A DNA stretch of 64,000 bases from Sympetrum striolatum (lineage: Eukaryota; Arthropoda; Insecta; Odonata; Libellulidae). Positions 46,115-58,219 of the stretch are shown here, one piece after another (the first letter of the stretch is position 1; every line of letters starts with the position of its first letter). The stretch spans positions 29,297,393 to 29,361,392 of the forward strand of contig OX388350.1 in NCBI GenBank assembly GCA_947579665.1, given 5' to 3'. Under the pieces are notes generated by a model. It did no database searches and was not told where the DNA came from. It saw only the letters and a list, made by a program, of their open reading frames with translations. Position numbers and translations under genes: made by a program.

Positions 46115-46599
46115 ACTAATAAGAAAACAAAATGCATACTAATAAAAAATATAATACAAATACCAAAAAACGAACTATTAAGGCAGGTTGTAATACACTT
46201 TTTGCTTACAGAATAAATTTTCATGCGAATAGAAATAGAAACTAAGTTCATCTTTGTAGAAGTACAAGTTTGAATCAGTTGAATGTAGGGGCTTATTTGG
46301 ATATCTTTTTACCAGCCGCATTACAGGTAAAATGGCATCCTAATCCTGAGTTTGAGTTAATTTATGTGAATGAGAATTGTGGGTAAATAATATTATCAAA
46401 CTGCTAAGAAAACGATCCTCGTTCTGCAGAGATATTAGAGAAATCAATCAATAACTGTTTTTTTAAGAGAAAACGTAAAATGACCGAAATATGTTATCGA
46501 TACTGAATTTTCAGCATATATTCTATTCTTTTCATAAATACATGATTCTAAAAGTCCGTAAGAACAGCATACAACGCGAAAATAGATTCTCCTGGATAT

Positions 46600-46760
46600 C
46601 CGGTAGTAGCTAGTTCAATGACGATTGAGGAATGATAGATCCTATTTATGGCTAGCGGTGCTTTTGACTTTGTTCCATATGATAGAATACTTAATCAGTA
46701 TTTCAAGACGCCCTAAAAGGATCAAAGTTTTAGTATTTTAGAGATTTTTATGATCATGAT
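46600..46760 (+). pseudogene. LINE reverse-transcriptase motif-A relic
   Basis: From 46651 the plus frame reads ASGAFDFVPYDRILNQYFKT, then a stop, then KDQSFSILEIFM. This matches the conserved non-LTR RT palm motif of the type 'DFSKAFDxVPHDRLLxKL' followed by 'GIxxxxLxxIxxFL' (established knowledge). Two stops just upstream (at about 46634-46639) and one inside show that it is dead. Neither the FADD motif nor an endonuclease is visible nearby. The parent is a CR1/Jockey-like LINE, possibly different from the fragment at 12285-13003. Confidence 0.6.
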
Positions 46761-47429
46761 GAGTTTTGCCTCTTACCATGACCATTTCTTCATGGTCCTT
46801 GTAATTCCTTCATATGGAATTGAGTAAAAAAGTCTGTACTCAACATAAATATCCACCATTATCACCAAGGTATCCAAGTTTTTATTAGCAAAATCATGGG
46901 CATTGCAAGTTTGATACATGTTAAATAATGCACGGAATTGATCATAATTTAAGTAATCATTGTGATATTGGTGCTAAAAATGCATTTAGATGTACTTTCA
47001 CGAATGAGTATTACACCAAGGAAGAAACATGGTTTAGCACAAAATGCAATTTTGGTCGTAAATTATAGTATAAGAGAGTATATATGATTTTAATAGACTG
47101 AAAGTAATTACACCTAACGTGTAACTATTCTAACTCATTCCCTTTAATCTTCAACTAAAAAACGATAAAAAAAACGCACGCCATTACAGAGACCTGTGGT
47201 CGCCCGCTCTATACTGTTCTTTAAAAAAATGCGCCTAAAAAAAGGAATTTCAGCTATGGGTGGGTGTGGGAAAATCCAGTGCAAGGAAAGAGGATTGCAT
47301 GAAAAACACGGCAAAACCTGCGGTTAGTCATAACCTACAGATTAAAAGTTGTGTTCGAGATCCTTACGGGGAACGAGATTGGTAAGGAAAAAAACGGCAA
47401 TCGGAAACACGGAACTTCCAACACGCGCT

Positions 47430-47620
47430 TTAGAGATTTTTTTTTCGGGGATCTCGTGCGTGCATTTTGCGGTGGCCCGTGCCCCTCTCTTGTTCCCACG
47501 CCAATGAGATCTATAAACTTCGCCCTCATTCCCCTACACAGGCCCTCACCCCGCCCCTTTACCTTTTACCTGAAAGCCTTCCTTCAGTTAGGAGGGCAAT
47601 ATGGACCCAGTTCGAACCTT
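47430..47620. other. GC-richer patch
   Basis: Short patch with overlapping plus frames (47351-47670) and a minus frame. No domain seen. Confidence 0.3.
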
Positions 47621-47671
47621 TCTTGAAACCTAAATCCAATAATGGAATACATACTGTCTTAAAAAAATAAA

Positions 47672-47785
47672 CTTGCTTCCACAGCAAATACATAATCTTG
47701 CGACCGGATTCTTTTAAGTATTAACAGTTAATATTTTAACCGAAACCGGTCGCAAGAATATATATTTATTGTGGAAACTACCAAG
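47672..47785. mobile_element. Fold-back element 3 (CCGGTTTCG superfamily)
   Basis: The arms contain CTTGC/CTTGG, TTCCACA, ATAAT(A)-rich spacer, then CTTGCGACCGG on both sides; the right arm ends its inner part as ACCGAAACCGGTCGCAAG. The loop is about 15 bases. The layout matches the other members of the superfamily. Confidence 0.75.
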
Positions 47786-48121
47786 TGTATTTCTTTTAAG
47801 ATGGCTATATCACCTTTCCACGATGTGAAGATTGAACATATTAACTTTATGGAATGCATAGTTTTAGAAGTAATAATATGAAGTCGTAATGGGGTAGAAA
47901 CTTTTCTAATAGTGTTATAGATGGGTACTTGAACGTGTCGAAGAATTCCGACGTATTAGTATCAAGTAAACCAGAATACCAATAGGTAAATGGCTTATGC
48001 GAACGGGGGACTGCTTGGAAAAAGCAGTCGTCAACATCAAATGATAGAAAAATAGAAATAAAATAGTGCTCAAAAATTCAGAATAGGGATTGCTTTCTTG
48101 CATACATAAGGAATATAAAAC

Positions 48122-48190
48122 CAGTGGTTTTTAACCTTTTCTTTCTTATGGCCTCCTTCTGAGCTAGATTTAGCTATCTACCCTCTCCAA
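48122..48190 (+). mobile_element. hAT-like terminal sequence
   Basis: CAGTGGTTTTTAACCTTTTC followed by TTATGGCCTCCTTCTGAG fits the hAT terminal pattern (CAGNGGTTCTCAACCTTTT...GGCCCCC). The other end was not found, so this may be a truncated relic. Confidence 0.5.
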
Positions 48191-48332
48191 CTTTATTCAC
48201 AGTTATAAGATAGAAATGTTTATAATGTGGTTCAAGTATATAGTAAGCCAATTATTTATTTTTGATAAAGATGTAATATACATTATTGAATGAAATCAAT
48301 ATTAGCAGGCGTGACTTCGTGGAAAGCCATAG

Positions 48333-48499
48333 TAAAATACAGAGCTTTGTAAATTCCACACTGAGTTTATTCACGACCGGTTTCGTAATTTGCATTACAT
48401 CTTAAAGCCTCTTCAGCCTCTTCACCTGAAGATGTAATGCAAATTACGAAACCGGTTGCGAATAAACTCAGTATGAAATTTGCAAAGTTTTGTATTTTA
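48333..48499. mobile_element. Fold-back element 4 (CCGGTTTCG superfamily)
   Basis: Long, well-matched arms (about 70 bases each): TAAAATACA..GCTTTG, AAATT(C/T)CA.ACTGAGTTTATTC, ACCGGTTTCGTAATTTGCAT, TACATCTT. The inner sequence has the repeat CAGCCTCTTCA. On the plus strand CTGAAGA (48426-48432) is followed by a T, a GTAAT-GCAA-ATTAC hairpin and GAAAC. Confidence 0.85.
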
Positions 48500-49081
48500 T
48501 ATTTTTGAACATTGATTTTAGTATAAGTAATTCAAAGAATACCAACAAAAAATTCCTACGACTTTATTTAATGACATTCTTGCAGCTCATGAAAACCAGC
48601 GATATTTTTAATATATGATTCTAACTCTACTAAACATAGCTATAGGTCATTTAGCAACTCCAAATACGTTATTTTTCATAAATATCTAGTTGAGATTTAC
48701 TGTCGGTAACAATAGCAAAGAAGAGTTTATTAGAATTAATACTATGTCCTAGTATTGGTGCTTCCGTGAATGATAAAATAAAGAGAACAGAGAGAGTCTA
48801 TGTTTAACTTTCAAATACAAAAGAAAAGATCTGTCTCCGGAAAACATATGAAAAGAAAACTCGATTTTATCAGGCATTCACTAACGATCGAATTATGTCC
48901 TGAGGCTGCGAATTTTAGTCAGAAAAAAGACAAAACGGCCCACTCCACTGTCTAACCAACATCCGTAAGATGTCTGTATATTTTGCTTATTTTGACGTAT
49001 TTTGGCGAACTGAGAATACATTTCCCGTGATTAAAACTCACTAAATCTTTAATAGTAAGCAACTACCAAGCAATGTATGTA

Positions 49082-49658
49082 CAGTAGAACCTCGATCTAT
49101 CGTTTTTGAAGGGACCAAGAGAAAAAGACGATGAATGCGGGAAAACGATCAAAACGGGAAATGTAGACTCAGCTCACACTATTAAAATGAATACATAAAG
49201 AAAGTTTATCCAAAGAAAACCCCTAAAGATTTCGAAAAAGAACGTACTGAACTCCTAGAGACGGCACAAACAGAGTGAAATATGCCAGTAAACTGAGATG
49301 GACAAACAGGGCTCGTACGCGCACCCATGTGAAAGCTCTACAATAGGATACAATGTATTAAAAATCCCAGGATGTGTTTTAAAAAATCGGCCGTCTTGAG
49401 CAAGTGCTATGACGGCCTTAAAAACAGTTCATGTCAAGCTCTCGAAGAAAATTTTTGTCGCAATTCCCTATATATTGTCTTTCTTCCTCGATTGGGCCAA
49501 AAATCTGAACGATGGATGCGGGAAAATAATATTTCGCTGAATGATGAATGCGGTATTACTTTACATGTCTCCTTATGGGCCTAAGTCGGGACTATAGAAA
49601 ATAAACGATAAATCCGGGAAAACGACAAATGCGGGAACGATGGATCGGATTTCTACTG
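49082..49658. mobile_element. 577-bp pogo/Tigger-like non-autonomous element
   Basis: TA-flanked. Terminal inverted repeats begin CAGTAGAACCTCGATCTATC (left) and CAGTAGAAATCCGATCCATC (right, complement). 'CAGTAGAACCTCG' ends at a TA target are characteristic of pogo/Tigger-type Tc1-mariner elements (established knowledge). Subterminal repeats of the kind CGAT(G/A)AATGCGGGAAAACGA occur near both ends (49127-49155, 49515-49545 and 49605-49640) and may be transposase-binding sites. The only frame (49372-49584) does not resemble a transposase. Confidence 0.8.
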
Positions 49659-50059
49659 TATTTATTTGCCATTAAATCATCTCGGAAACATTGAGAAACC
49701 ATCAGGAAATAATGGAAAATTTTGACATTTTTCACAAAAATTTAAATTTTTGACTAAAATTCGCAGCCTCAGGAAATTATTCGATCGAGTTGAAAGTTTT
49801 TATGTGTTATAAAGACCACCAACCACAAACTTTAAGCATTAGCAGTTGACGGATTTCGAGAAAAAAGTTTTTTCGATCCACCCTAATGCACACGTTTCCA
49901 AAATCAATGCTAATGGTTATTCCATGTTCCACCCCATCACTACTATCACACGACATTATACGAGAGATCTTTAAGATAATCTTCTTCCGTCACCTTGTAT
50001 ATTATCTGAAATCTTTCTCGCCTACTAGTAATTGCCTTTGATGAAACATCCCCATCACT

Positions 50060-50560
50060 CTGATCGCTTGCTTTATCTTTGCATCGTTTGTTGTTTGTTA
50101 TCCCCTCGGGTCCTCCGCCACAATCTCATCCTACTTCACAGCTCATCTCTCCGTCTCCGCTGCAAATTGACGACTTAGCAAATTATTTCTGTGCCAGGAT
50201 ATCTGCTCCAAACAAGGTAAAGACCGTTTCCCCAAGTTTCTCCAAACTCTTCCTCGGGGCTCTAAAATTTCCCGTTAATATCCTCTTTCTTGCACCTACC
50301 ACAAGCTTTTACTTTAACTTCTTGATAGATTCTTGATCACATCTCGCTCATATTCCGGTTCCTATCTCCTATTTATATTCTTGCCACATATAGAAGATTT
50401 AAAGCTGAAAAGACGGTGTTGGTTTTTTCCACATGCTTCGGCGAAACCACTTCCCTTCGATCCCTCATACTTCCATATTTTCCTTGCTTTTAATCATGTT
50501 ATCTCATCTGATTTGCATTCCGTAGCCAATGGCGATTATGAGCAATTTTAACAGCTTGGT
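50060..50560. other. C/T-rich patch with chance frames
   Basis: Serine/proline/phenylalanine-rich plus frames (50079-50551) follow the composition. No domain recognised. Confidence 0.35.
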
Positions 50561-50731
50561 AACTGTAAGCGATTAAGTTGTATGTACTATTTCGCCTTGT
50601 AGGTTATGTTTTCCAAAGTCCAATGTCTCGTAGCTTAAAATTTTATTCTTTTATTTATAACCTCAAGGAACTAATATAGTAACAAGGCTACTGATATTCA
50701 ACCAAAAACTGTCATCTCTCTCAAAAATGTA

Positions 50732-50808
50732 CAGTCCTGGCCAAAATTGACGCAGCACCGGCCATATGGATCGCTAGGGAGTTGCTGCGTTAATGTTGGC
50801 CAGGAGTG
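50732..50808 (+). mobile_element. 77-bp Tc1-like MITE, copy 3
   Basis: TA-flanked, exactly 77 bp, same orientation as copy 1. It differs at a handful of sites (CGCAGCACCGGCCATATGGA; AATGTTGG in the right arm). It is the most diverged of the three. Confidence 0.85.
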
Positions 50809-50819
50809 TACATTTCCAA

Positions 50820-52290
50820 GATCATCTTCTGAATTTCTTTGGAATTATTTATTTTCCCTAAGTATTAACAATATATCAATATCAGCAACACAATATGCAT
50901 ATTTCCGATCACCTTGTGATGAATAATTTTATATTTGATCGATAGAACAACCCTTACATACCTCTGGGTGTTAACAATATATATTCTTTATTTTGTAGTT
51001 CAGGAGACTGGTTTAAAGAGATCAATTTTTATTTGGTTTTTCTTTTACGAGTTCAATCAATCGATCGGTTGTTGTTAGCAATATTTTGTTTTTTTAATAT
51101 GAATTGAAACTCATGAGCTCTAAATAAAAGTAAATTTCTGCAATTCTAAAACACTTTTCAATCTTTTCCTCATTTTTGCCTTCGTCACACGTCTTTCCTT
51201 ACCTTTCATCATCACTGTTGAAATAAATTTAAATATAATGCATAAAAATCCGTTTACCAAAAATTCACAAATATATACACAATTTGAGAGGAATATCGAG
51301 CAAGTTATATTCCGATCACTTCGCAAGAGTAGTTGGTGAAGGCGTTACTGGTACGTAGTGGTATTACTATAATTACTTCTATCATCCTTCACGTAACGTT
51401 TTGGCGTGTATGAAATAAATTTGGAATCGAATTACCTCATTATGAAATACTAAGTAAGGATCAGTTACAATTTACGTTGCATCTTAGGTATGGCTCTTCC
51501 ATCTTTGTAATGATATAAAGAAGAAACCCAAATCCTTTTCCTCGAACAATACCACGTTCTATTTCTGGAATTGGGCAATTCTCGAACGGTTCATATGATT
51601 GCTGTTTGCGGTGGAACCATTAAGTGCGAACCCATTCCTTCTTAGCATCCCTTTTTCCTCAGCCTTCCCTTATTCCCACCCCTTATTTCTCCTGAGGATA
51701 CTGAACGAATTCTGCCAGCCGCCGTCAATAGCTCCTATTAAAAACGAATATACGTTTTAATGACCGCGAGACCATACCGTGGGATACCATGGGAATCCTT
51801 TTTATGTGAGAAAATTCTGTTCCAGATTTCGCTGCTCCATAAAGCCCTTTGCGTAAATAACTGTGTCTCTGATTCATTTTATAATGGAAGGGGCGCTCGG
51901 ATATAAAAATAAGTACCTTAATTTTTCAGTCAGTGTCAATGAGAACGACCGTTTCCCGTGAAATATTTTTTCTAATTTAATGTATAATAACACTCTTTGC
52001 TATATTTTATTTCATGATCATTAGTCTCAAGTGAAATCTGGTGGAATAACATTCTTTTTGGTTGGAATAATTCCACAATTAACCTGTAGACAGTGTATTT
52101 AAAATTTTAAGTAAAGCTTTCGACACAGACGATGAAATTATAAATGGTCTGAAATATGACTGTTTATGAATAAAGCTTTAATAACGATTATTTTTAAAAT
52201 ATTTAGACATGTCCTCATATAACATTTTAAATATTAATTAAGGGATAACTCCGATATTATTTTTATATTTACGCTGTTTAGATCTCAAGA
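50820..52290. other. Unassigned AT-rich DNA with a GC-richer spot
   Basis: 51600-51870 is somewhat richer in GC and CpG. No gene recognised. Confidence 0.4.
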
Positions 52291-52297
52291 GCCACTA

Positions 52298-52459
52298 TAT
52301 AAATTGAATATACCCCACGAAATGTCAATTTAAAACAGCCTTTAGTTCAATTTATTACAATGATGAATTAATGTAATATAATTAATGTATAAATTGAATA
52401 AGGGCTACCAAATGTCAATACAAAACAGCATTAAGTTCAGTTTGCTATGATGGTAAATT
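52298..52459 (+). repeat. 72-bp direct duplication
   Basis: 52298-52369 and 52388-52459 share TATAAATTGAATA, AAATGTCAAT, AAAACAGC and AGTTCA in order at about 80% identity, separated by 18 bases. Confidence 0.7.
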
Positions 52460-52929
52460 TTGTGCTGTATCTAGATATAATCATTCAAATTTAATTGCTT
52501 CCGATGGTTTTATAGATTGAAAACGTAAAATTCTGAAAATAGAGCGAATAAAATAGTTGAAAATTCAGTTCTTGACTAAAAACTGCTTATGAGATCAATT
52601 CAGAAATGTTTTTGATTCGCCTAGTTTGTACCTGCAGTTCTTACTGACAATGGATTGCACTTATGTGAAGTATGCAAAGGCCACAGGTGGGGTAATTAAG
52701 AAAAATTCTCTTGTGTAGGAATTCATGACCTTGTATCCGAGAATCTCTCCATTGGTTTCTGGAAATCACTGTCGTGTGTTTAGAGAAAATCTGAAGATGT
52801 AAGGAAGTCGCTTTTCAACTCCATATGGTCTAAGAGAACTAGGCAGTCGTATGCAAAACGTTCCCAAACCACTAAATTGGCTACATAATTATAAGGTTCC
52901 GGTCAGCAAACTCGAAGAGAGCACCTCGT

Positions 52930-53490
52930 GAGCTACCTTCTTCGAAAAGTGCGATCTTTGAATCCTCTTCCCTGGACCTCGTCGCGCCATCCATCAGTGT
53001 CACGCGCTCCAATTATTTAGGGAAACCTCAATATTATAATTGGGGCCGTTTAAGCTGACCAAATTGATGCATTCCCCGCCCGTAAACCATCCGTAAAAGA
53101 TGTGTTTCACTCGAGGAATAGCCCGAAAACACACGTTTACCGCATCGGGAATCAGCTCACGAGCGGTCATCCGTTGAAGAGTTACGACCGGTAGTTTCCT
53201 GGATTCCATTCAAATACCACTTCCGAACGCCGGTGTTTGCTTCACCTCTTGTCGCGTTCCACGGAATCCAAAAACCCTCGGAAAAAAACGTTTAGCGCGC
53301 AACCGTGAATTTCTTTTGCCGGGACTGATTAATGACTTGCCCTCTATCGTGAGGAGCTCCGGGGGTAAAGAGAACGATCGAGGTACGCTGAGGAACATCG
53401 AGAGTTGGTCCGTCATCGCTGGTCCGTGGAAGTTGACCATCGGAGTGGGAAAAGCCGGGCGTTTCCACGGGTGATGTATTGTTCGGATGA
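52930..53490. other. GC-rich island
   Basis: CpG-rich block of about 560 bases with two successive minus frames of 76 and 69 codons, in the same frame and separated by one stop at 53210. The peptides have no recognised domain. A conserved regulatory region or exon of an outside gene is possible; nothing visible decides this. Confidence 0.4.
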
Positions 53491-53867
53491 GCGAATCACT
53501 GGACTTAAGTTGTTAAGCGGCCCTCAATTCTCGTGTTTTTAACATTGGACCCCTATAGGGATTTTACCGAAAGGGGATTTATTAGTTTCCGAACAGACAG
53601 CTGCTAAAGTTTTGGAGCTACTTTCATATCTTACGATGGGAATTTCGAGGAAAGGATTTTCTCTCACCCAGGCGGAAATTTTTGAGCCGGATATGTGGTC
53701 TTATTGATGTCAGCCACTGAAACATATGGTCAGTTTTAATAAATCCTAATTTTCACAGAATATCAGAAAACATTGGTATTAATTGTATAGCAATCTGAAG
53801 AAGTGGCCAATTTTACATTTAATTAATCAACTCCGGCAAATTGATTAGTTTTTTGATTTGTCATTAT

Positions 53868-53907
53868 TATATTGAAATTGGTATATTGAAATTGTTATAT
53901 TGAAATG
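53868..53907 (+). repeat. Short tandem repeat, ~14-bp unit
   Basis: Three near-copies of (G/T)TATATTGAAAT(T)G. Confidence 0.7.
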
Positions 53908-54243
53908 TTTTAAATATTATTTGATTGAATTCGTGTGAAATCACCCTTATAGTTCAAATTTTTAGGTGAATATGGAAAGCGACATTTTTCTTGAAATGCT
54001 TCGAATAGGGTATTATTTCTTCAAGTAAGTTAGTAGGACAAACATAAGAAATTTTTTTCCTAAATTGTTTGTTAGAATTTACAATATCACAGCCTACCAC
54101 GGAGGACAACGGTCAAACTAGAGTTATAAGTTACAGGAAAATTTTTATCGCTATAAAGTAGAGAGATTCTGCCCTCAACCCTCACCTTTGCTGTTCCTTG
54201 CTATTTTCGGTAGCATAATTTCACCTTAAAACATTACACTCTT

Positions 54244-54366
54244 TGAATGAGGTGACTAGGCTTTGTATGTTCCACAATATATATTTTTTAAATTTTATTA
54301 TGAAATTATTGATAAATAAAAAAATAGATTGTGGTATAGCTATACAAAGTCTTGTCTCTTCATTCA
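54244..54366. mobile_element. Fold-back element 5
   Basis: The arms begin TGAATGA(G/A)GTGAC / complement and continue CTTTGTAT...CCACAAT.TAT; the inner region is almost pure A/T. It shares the TTCCACA block with the other fold-backs but lacks a clear CCGGTTTCG block, so its membership is provisional. Confidence 0.6.
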
Positions 54367-54379
54367 GTTGTCATGGCGT

Positions 54380-55530
54380 TCCACTAGATCCAGCCTTCTC
54401 ATATTAATTTTATTTTACTCTCTTTTCACTATATTTTTGCTTTAACTTAAAGCTATGTTTTTTCCTTGGTCACCATCTTATGATATTTTTTGAAATCATA
54501 ACCTACTTTCTATTCTACTGACTTATATCCCATATTTCTACGTAATACAAGCAAAAGATTTTCAGTCATATGTTGATTTGATAGTGCGACATCAGTTGCA
54601 AGAAGTCACGCAGATACATTTAACTATTTGAGTGATATATATTTATTTGCTTATCGTAAATAATTTTTCTATTTCAACATCTGGCTAGTTTTTAACGCCA
54701 AAGAGAAATTAATTAACAAATGCTAACTTTGCCTATAATTCGCTCAAAGGGTGGGATGAAATCTCTTTCAAATATTTTGAATACAGTATATTTTCAATTT
54801 ATATTTTTTACATTAGAATTTTTTAAATAAAAAGATTAATATTTTTCCAATGCGACCATACCATATTTATCAGAGACCACCACAAATAAACAATGTAAAT
54901 CAATAATTAGTGGAATTCCTAGCAAACGCCCCAAAATTTAATGAATTCCAACCACCGACTGCGCCAATCATCATTAGCTCTGAAGTTTGGTCATGTAGTC
55001 TAAATCATTTGACAACGAATCATTTTGTGAAAATTACAAAAAAAAATTTCAAATAATCAAATATACAAATACTAAAATGTGATTGATGATCCCCTAGGGT
55101 TTATTTCCTCCCAGCTATTGAATATGCGTCTTTCAAGGATTACAGTATATCTTCCAGGCACTCACAATCACAAGCAGTGCACATCAGAAAACATTAGTCT
55201 GTGATATTTCCTTTAGGTATGAATATATGCATGATACTGAATAACTTTTATTTAACAAGCCTAATTTTTAACACTGTAGATTAAAGCATGGAGTGAATTT
55301 TCCCAATTTCTGGTGAGATTTCATGATGCTTGAGAGTAGCGAACGAATTTTGTACGATGTGGAAATTCCAAAGAAAAACTGTTTGTTCTCTGGAAAATAA
55401 TATTAGTGTACACTATTAACTTTTTGATTTTTTTTGGGTGATTTAGAGCAAATTCAATGAAACTGACTTGGGTGTTCAATAAAAAAGCAGTATGCTGTTC
55501 CTTATCTCAGGTGCCAAAATACTTCGGCAA
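54380..55530. other. Unassigned AT-rich DNA
   Basis: Nothing recognisable. Confidence 0.4.
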
Positions 55531-55540
55531 CCTATTTTGT

Positions 55541-55810
55541 AAGGGTTATCCAGAAAGTAACTCATATATTGGAATACAAACAAACTCAATGACAGAAAAA
55601 AAGTATTGTATTAACTAGCATATTCAGCACATACGTTACGCTTCATCTCACTTACTATCCATTGATTGCCCGTGCATTATTGAGAGCTTTACCATTATAC
55701 AAAAGTTAATTCTCTGATGTCAAATGAAGTTTTAATGCTCTACGGAAGATCCAAAATTACTTAATGCATCTTTAAGTTCAAGCATGTAATTTGATTGTAT
55801 AGAAATATTG
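55541..55810 (+). mobile_element. Possible mariner-like relic
   Basis: TAAGGGTTATCCAGAAAGTA at the left edge resembles mariner terminal sequence ('GGGTTGTCCAGAAAGTAA' type). The following 250 bases are too decayed to reveal a transposase, and no right end was found. Confidence 0.35.
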
Positions 55811-56001
55811 AGACATAGTCGTGTATCTAGGAGACACCTGTATAACTAGTAAAAGAAATATCTCTAACTCTTCCTTGTGAACTTGAACAATTGGTAACAT
55901 AAACTATATTCAGAAAGAGAGTTTATCACAAAATTAGATTTTTCAGTTTTTTATCCCAATAAATAATCAATACTACGTAATTCTTTATCCAATCCGTATC
56001 A

Positions 56002-56020
56002 AGAGAGAGAGAGAGAGAGT
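56002..56020. repeat. (GA)n microsatellite
   Basis: Uninterrupted GA dinucleotide run. Confidence 0.9.
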
Positions 56021-56029
56021 ATTAAAGTA

Positions 56030-58210
56030 TATGATAGACTTTTTTCCAAATTAAAGCTTCTAGTTTCTGATATATTCTAACTATCCAAAATTTTCGGTCA
56101 AACTTTTCAAGATACGTGACCTTTAACGAGCGAAAGGCCCTAGGCAGTCGCCAACTTCACTTGGAACGGATCCGTCCCTGCTTCTATAATATCCTGCCAC
56201 AATGAGTTTAATCCAATTTGTTCTCAAAAGTCAACAAGGCTAAATAATAATTTAGGAATTGAATATCGTAATGTAAACCGTAAGGTCTATTTCTGATCAA
56301 TAAAATTCCATTTAAATATTATTGACTATATAAAATTTTAACTGAGATTAAAATATCTACTTTGTACAAATCAACTGGAAGCTAACAGTTCCTTTTCATT
56401 ACCGCATGCATTAAACAGATGCGATCAGTTGAAGGGAAATCAAGGAAATTACCAGCTCGAGAGTTATCTCCCATTCTCTCAGTGGCGAAGATCCGGTTCA
56501 TTGGCCCCCAATGCGTATTCACACAACCTCTAGATATCCGCGCGAAATCACAGCTATTTCCAAGGAAACTATCGGAAGCAAAGTGGGTAGATGTTCCGGA
56601 AGGCATTTTCTCCAATACATGATATGGGCCAAATTTCTAGGAAATGATGAACAAGTATGAAGCATGATGTCATTGATACGTTTTGCTCACCCATTTAATG
56701 TTGCGAAAGCAGGATGTATTCATCGGTAGAATTTAATGATCATAACCATAGCTTACGTGGTTCTCGAGTCATCAATGGGGCCATATGGGAGGTTGATAGG
56801 ATGCTGGAGTATATCTTTTGATAATTCTTTCCGTAACACTTTAGAAATGATCTTATTATGTCCTGCGTTTTTGTGCAGTTAATTGATTATGCAGCTCAGA
56901 TTTAACAATCCATTTTTAAAGATAACTTGAGGGAACAATTTTAGCCAGATTTTTAGTGAGGGGCGTAAGAAAATCTATAGGAGGTATGAGGTATTTGGAT
57001 AAAAATATCATTCATTTCATTATAATGACTGTTCCATAAGTAAACTTATAAATGCCGGGTAGGTTTTCTGAGATTCAATACGGTATGAACGGAAAGAAAT
57101 ATTATTTGTTTCTTAAATTCAACATTACAAGTCACAAATCATAAAACGATAACAAAATTTTTTAATCTAAAAGTATATCTACGAGAATAAATATAGGGCT
57201 AATTTCTAACTAGCTTTGGATAATGTTATTTATTTTTAAGAAGGCTAGAGTCATGGTTTCTTTAGACTGAGCAAAAAAGAAATGTCTGCAAAGGGAAAGA
57301 AAAATTAATTTGGAGACTTTAAGAGGGGATTCAGTAACTGAATGGGTTACAATCTAATTAAGTAAGGTTTTGTAGTGAATTAAATAAGAGAAACAAATCA
57401 TAGCCTGCCTGTAAATCTGTCTGTAAAGTGAGAATGAAAGAGCTACCGATCTTGAGAGCATATTCTATGAAAAAGCTAAATCGATTTTCTATATATTTCA
57501 ATCCTGAATTAATTTCTCAACTATTTCTTTTAATTTCCTTTGTAAGTTTCTTGATTTTGAACTCATTTCAAAATAGCATTTAATTATTCGAATTAGTTAA
57601 ATAAGGGTAGTATAATAATATTCTTCCTTGCATTATTTATTACACTTCGAGAAATTTAAATATGTAGACTAATTATTATGTTGACATAATTCAAATTAAG
57701 CAGCATAAGTGTATGAAAAATATTAAGGTAAGGAAATAGCATGAGAAAATTTGTCAGGATATCTTATTCACTTCGGGTTCTCTCATGTTGAAAATTAAAG
57801 CTGCGGGAAATACTTTCTACTGCACTGTCCCAAAAATAACTCAAGATATACAAATTAATTTAGGAAGTTTACCTCTTCAATCAAATTTAATGAATTCAAA
57901 TGGTAATACATGCTGAGCATTGAGAACGATGTAACTTAAATTGAAAATTAAAAGTATTTCTTTTCTTAATATAATTTTTCAGTCGGAAGGTCAACTGAAA
58001 GTAATACCTCCATTTCCCATTTTTTACTATGGAAAAAGAGACTTTCCTTGCGATTCCCTTTCCATTGCTATTCAGTCAAATCCAATTAGCTCCGGAATTT
58101 TGATCCAAAAGCCAAATACCCCTCGGGGTACCGTACCTCCAAACCGAGTTTTTAGCCTTAATATACAACCTCGCTCATTTAAACGTAAACTCAATACCTC
58201 CTATCATCCC
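56030..58210. other. Unassigned AT-rich DNA
   Basis: Two complementary frames at 56382-56622 occupy a slightly GC-richer spot. A 101-codon frame (57941-58246, plus) runs into the GC island. No domains recognised. Confidence 0.4.
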
Positions 58211-58219
58211 TTAGGGATA

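Noticed and set aside
49372..49584. 70-codon frame inside the pogo-like element as transposase
   Set aside because: No helix-turn-helix or DDE-like motif; far too short.
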